Shown here: positions 63,890-64,000 of the stretch, one piece after another | Layout: the number at the start of each line of letters is the position of its first letter | Numbering within the stretch: position 1 is the first letter of the stretch | DNA from: Maribacter litopenaei | GTDB lineage: Bacteria > Bacteroidota > Bacteroidia > Flavobacteriales > Flavobacteriaceae | Direction: 5' to 3' | NCBI RefSeq assembly: GCF_025244665.1 | Contig: NZ_CP104205.1 | Coordinates: forward strand, 310,001 to 374,000 | Length of the DNA stretch: 64,000 bases | Notes under the pieces: model-generated | The model's database searches: none | The model's input: only the letters and a program-made list of their open reading frames with translations | What the model was told of the DNA's origin: nothing | Program-made: the position numbers and the translations under genes

Positions 63890-64000
63890 TTAAACCTGCG
63901 GGGGCTGAAAGAGAGAGAAAGTAATATCCTTACCGATACTGTCGAAGTGGGAAAAGTTATCCTGTGGAATGGTCGCTTGAAGCGGTTCGAAGTTAGCAAT
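63890..64000 (-). CDS. C-terminal end of a small conserved protein of metal-resistance loci (partial, runs off right edge)
   Basis: An open frame of 36 codons plus stop enters from the right edge on the minus strand: NFEPLQATIPQDNFSHFDSI then a closing FSLFQPPQV. Proteins ending in a similar FQPPQV/WQPPKV phrase are typically found just upstream of czcA-like pumps in flavobacteria (recalled association); their function is not established. The N-terminus and size cannot be seen. It is 146 bp upstream of the pump start and probably in the same operon. Confidence 0.55.
   Translation of the reverse strand: MANFEPLQATIPQDNFSHFDSIGKDITFSLFQPPQV

Larger units (their letters stand above)
53683..64000. 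mobile_element. Second tRNA-Asp island with metal-resistance genes (left part; island 2)
   Basis: Starts at the shared 43-bp tRNA-Asp repeat, followed by its own tyrosine integrase and then a minus-strand set of metal-resistance genes. The right border is not in the window. Because both att copies are only tRNA 3' ends on the minus strand, the intact tRNA-Asp gene should lie to the right of this second island. Confidence 0.65.

Overview
The window looks like a chromosomal segment from a marine-type Flavobacteriaceae (Bacteroidota). Supporting signs are low GC, a type IX secretion C-terminal signal, a TAnnTTTG-type promoter, lipoboxes on many envelope proteins, a CzcA pump fused to its TolC partner, and Bacteroidota-style tyrosine integrases and mobilization genes.

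Layout. (1) 1-24.9 kb is backbone: a T9SS-exported protein, a broken lipoprotein, pth, rplY, prs, tRNA-Leu(CAA), a PD40 repeat protein, a Gfo/Idh/MocA oxidoreductase facing a DUF1080 3-keto-disaccharide hydrolase, a dinB/dnaE2-type translesion pair behind two palindromic operator candidates, a GH43-like enzyme with F5/8C domain, an alkaline phosphatase with an N-terminal phosphodiesterase-like domain, a tripartite HAE1-type RND pump, and small SRPBCC and VOC proteins. (2) 24,944-53,725 is a 28.8 kb island bounded by 43-bp copies of a tRNA-Asp 3' end. It has a tyrosine integrase at the left end, paired 11-bp arm-type repeats at both ends, and relaxase, MobC and an Xis-like gene at the right. 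Its cargo is a seven-gene TetR-controlled ABC-2/HlyD/TolC export operon and a full clade II-type nitrous oxide reductase module: copper TonB receptor with a CxxxM motif, copper-binding lipoprotein, Rrf2 regulator, cytochrome c, fasciclin protein, nosZ, nosL, nosD, nosF, nosY and accessory genes. It has no conjugation machinery, so it reads as an integrative and mobilizable element carrying N2O respiration. (3) 53,683 to the end is a second island in tandem at the same kind of att site, with its own integrase and a Zn/Cd/Co resistance set (P-type ATPase, DUF3703, Fur-family regulator, CusB-like adaptor, CzcA-TolC fusion). The intact tRNA-Asp should lie to the right of the window.

How the nos genes would work together: the receptor imports copper, NosL and NosDFY build the copper centres, the cytochrome feeds electrons to NosZ, and the Rrf2 protein and TGA-N6-TCA sites probably give NO/oxygen control. 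No nosR or nosX is seen, as expected for clade II clusters.

Sequence quality matters here. About twenty genes are broken by single-base frameshifts or in-frame stops while both halves remain fully protein-like. These lesions crowd into 0.6-22 kb, 37-46.5 kb and 57-60 kb and are absent from 22-37 kb and 46.5-57 kb. I read most as sequencing errors, but real decay of the nos operon cannot be excluded from sequence alone.
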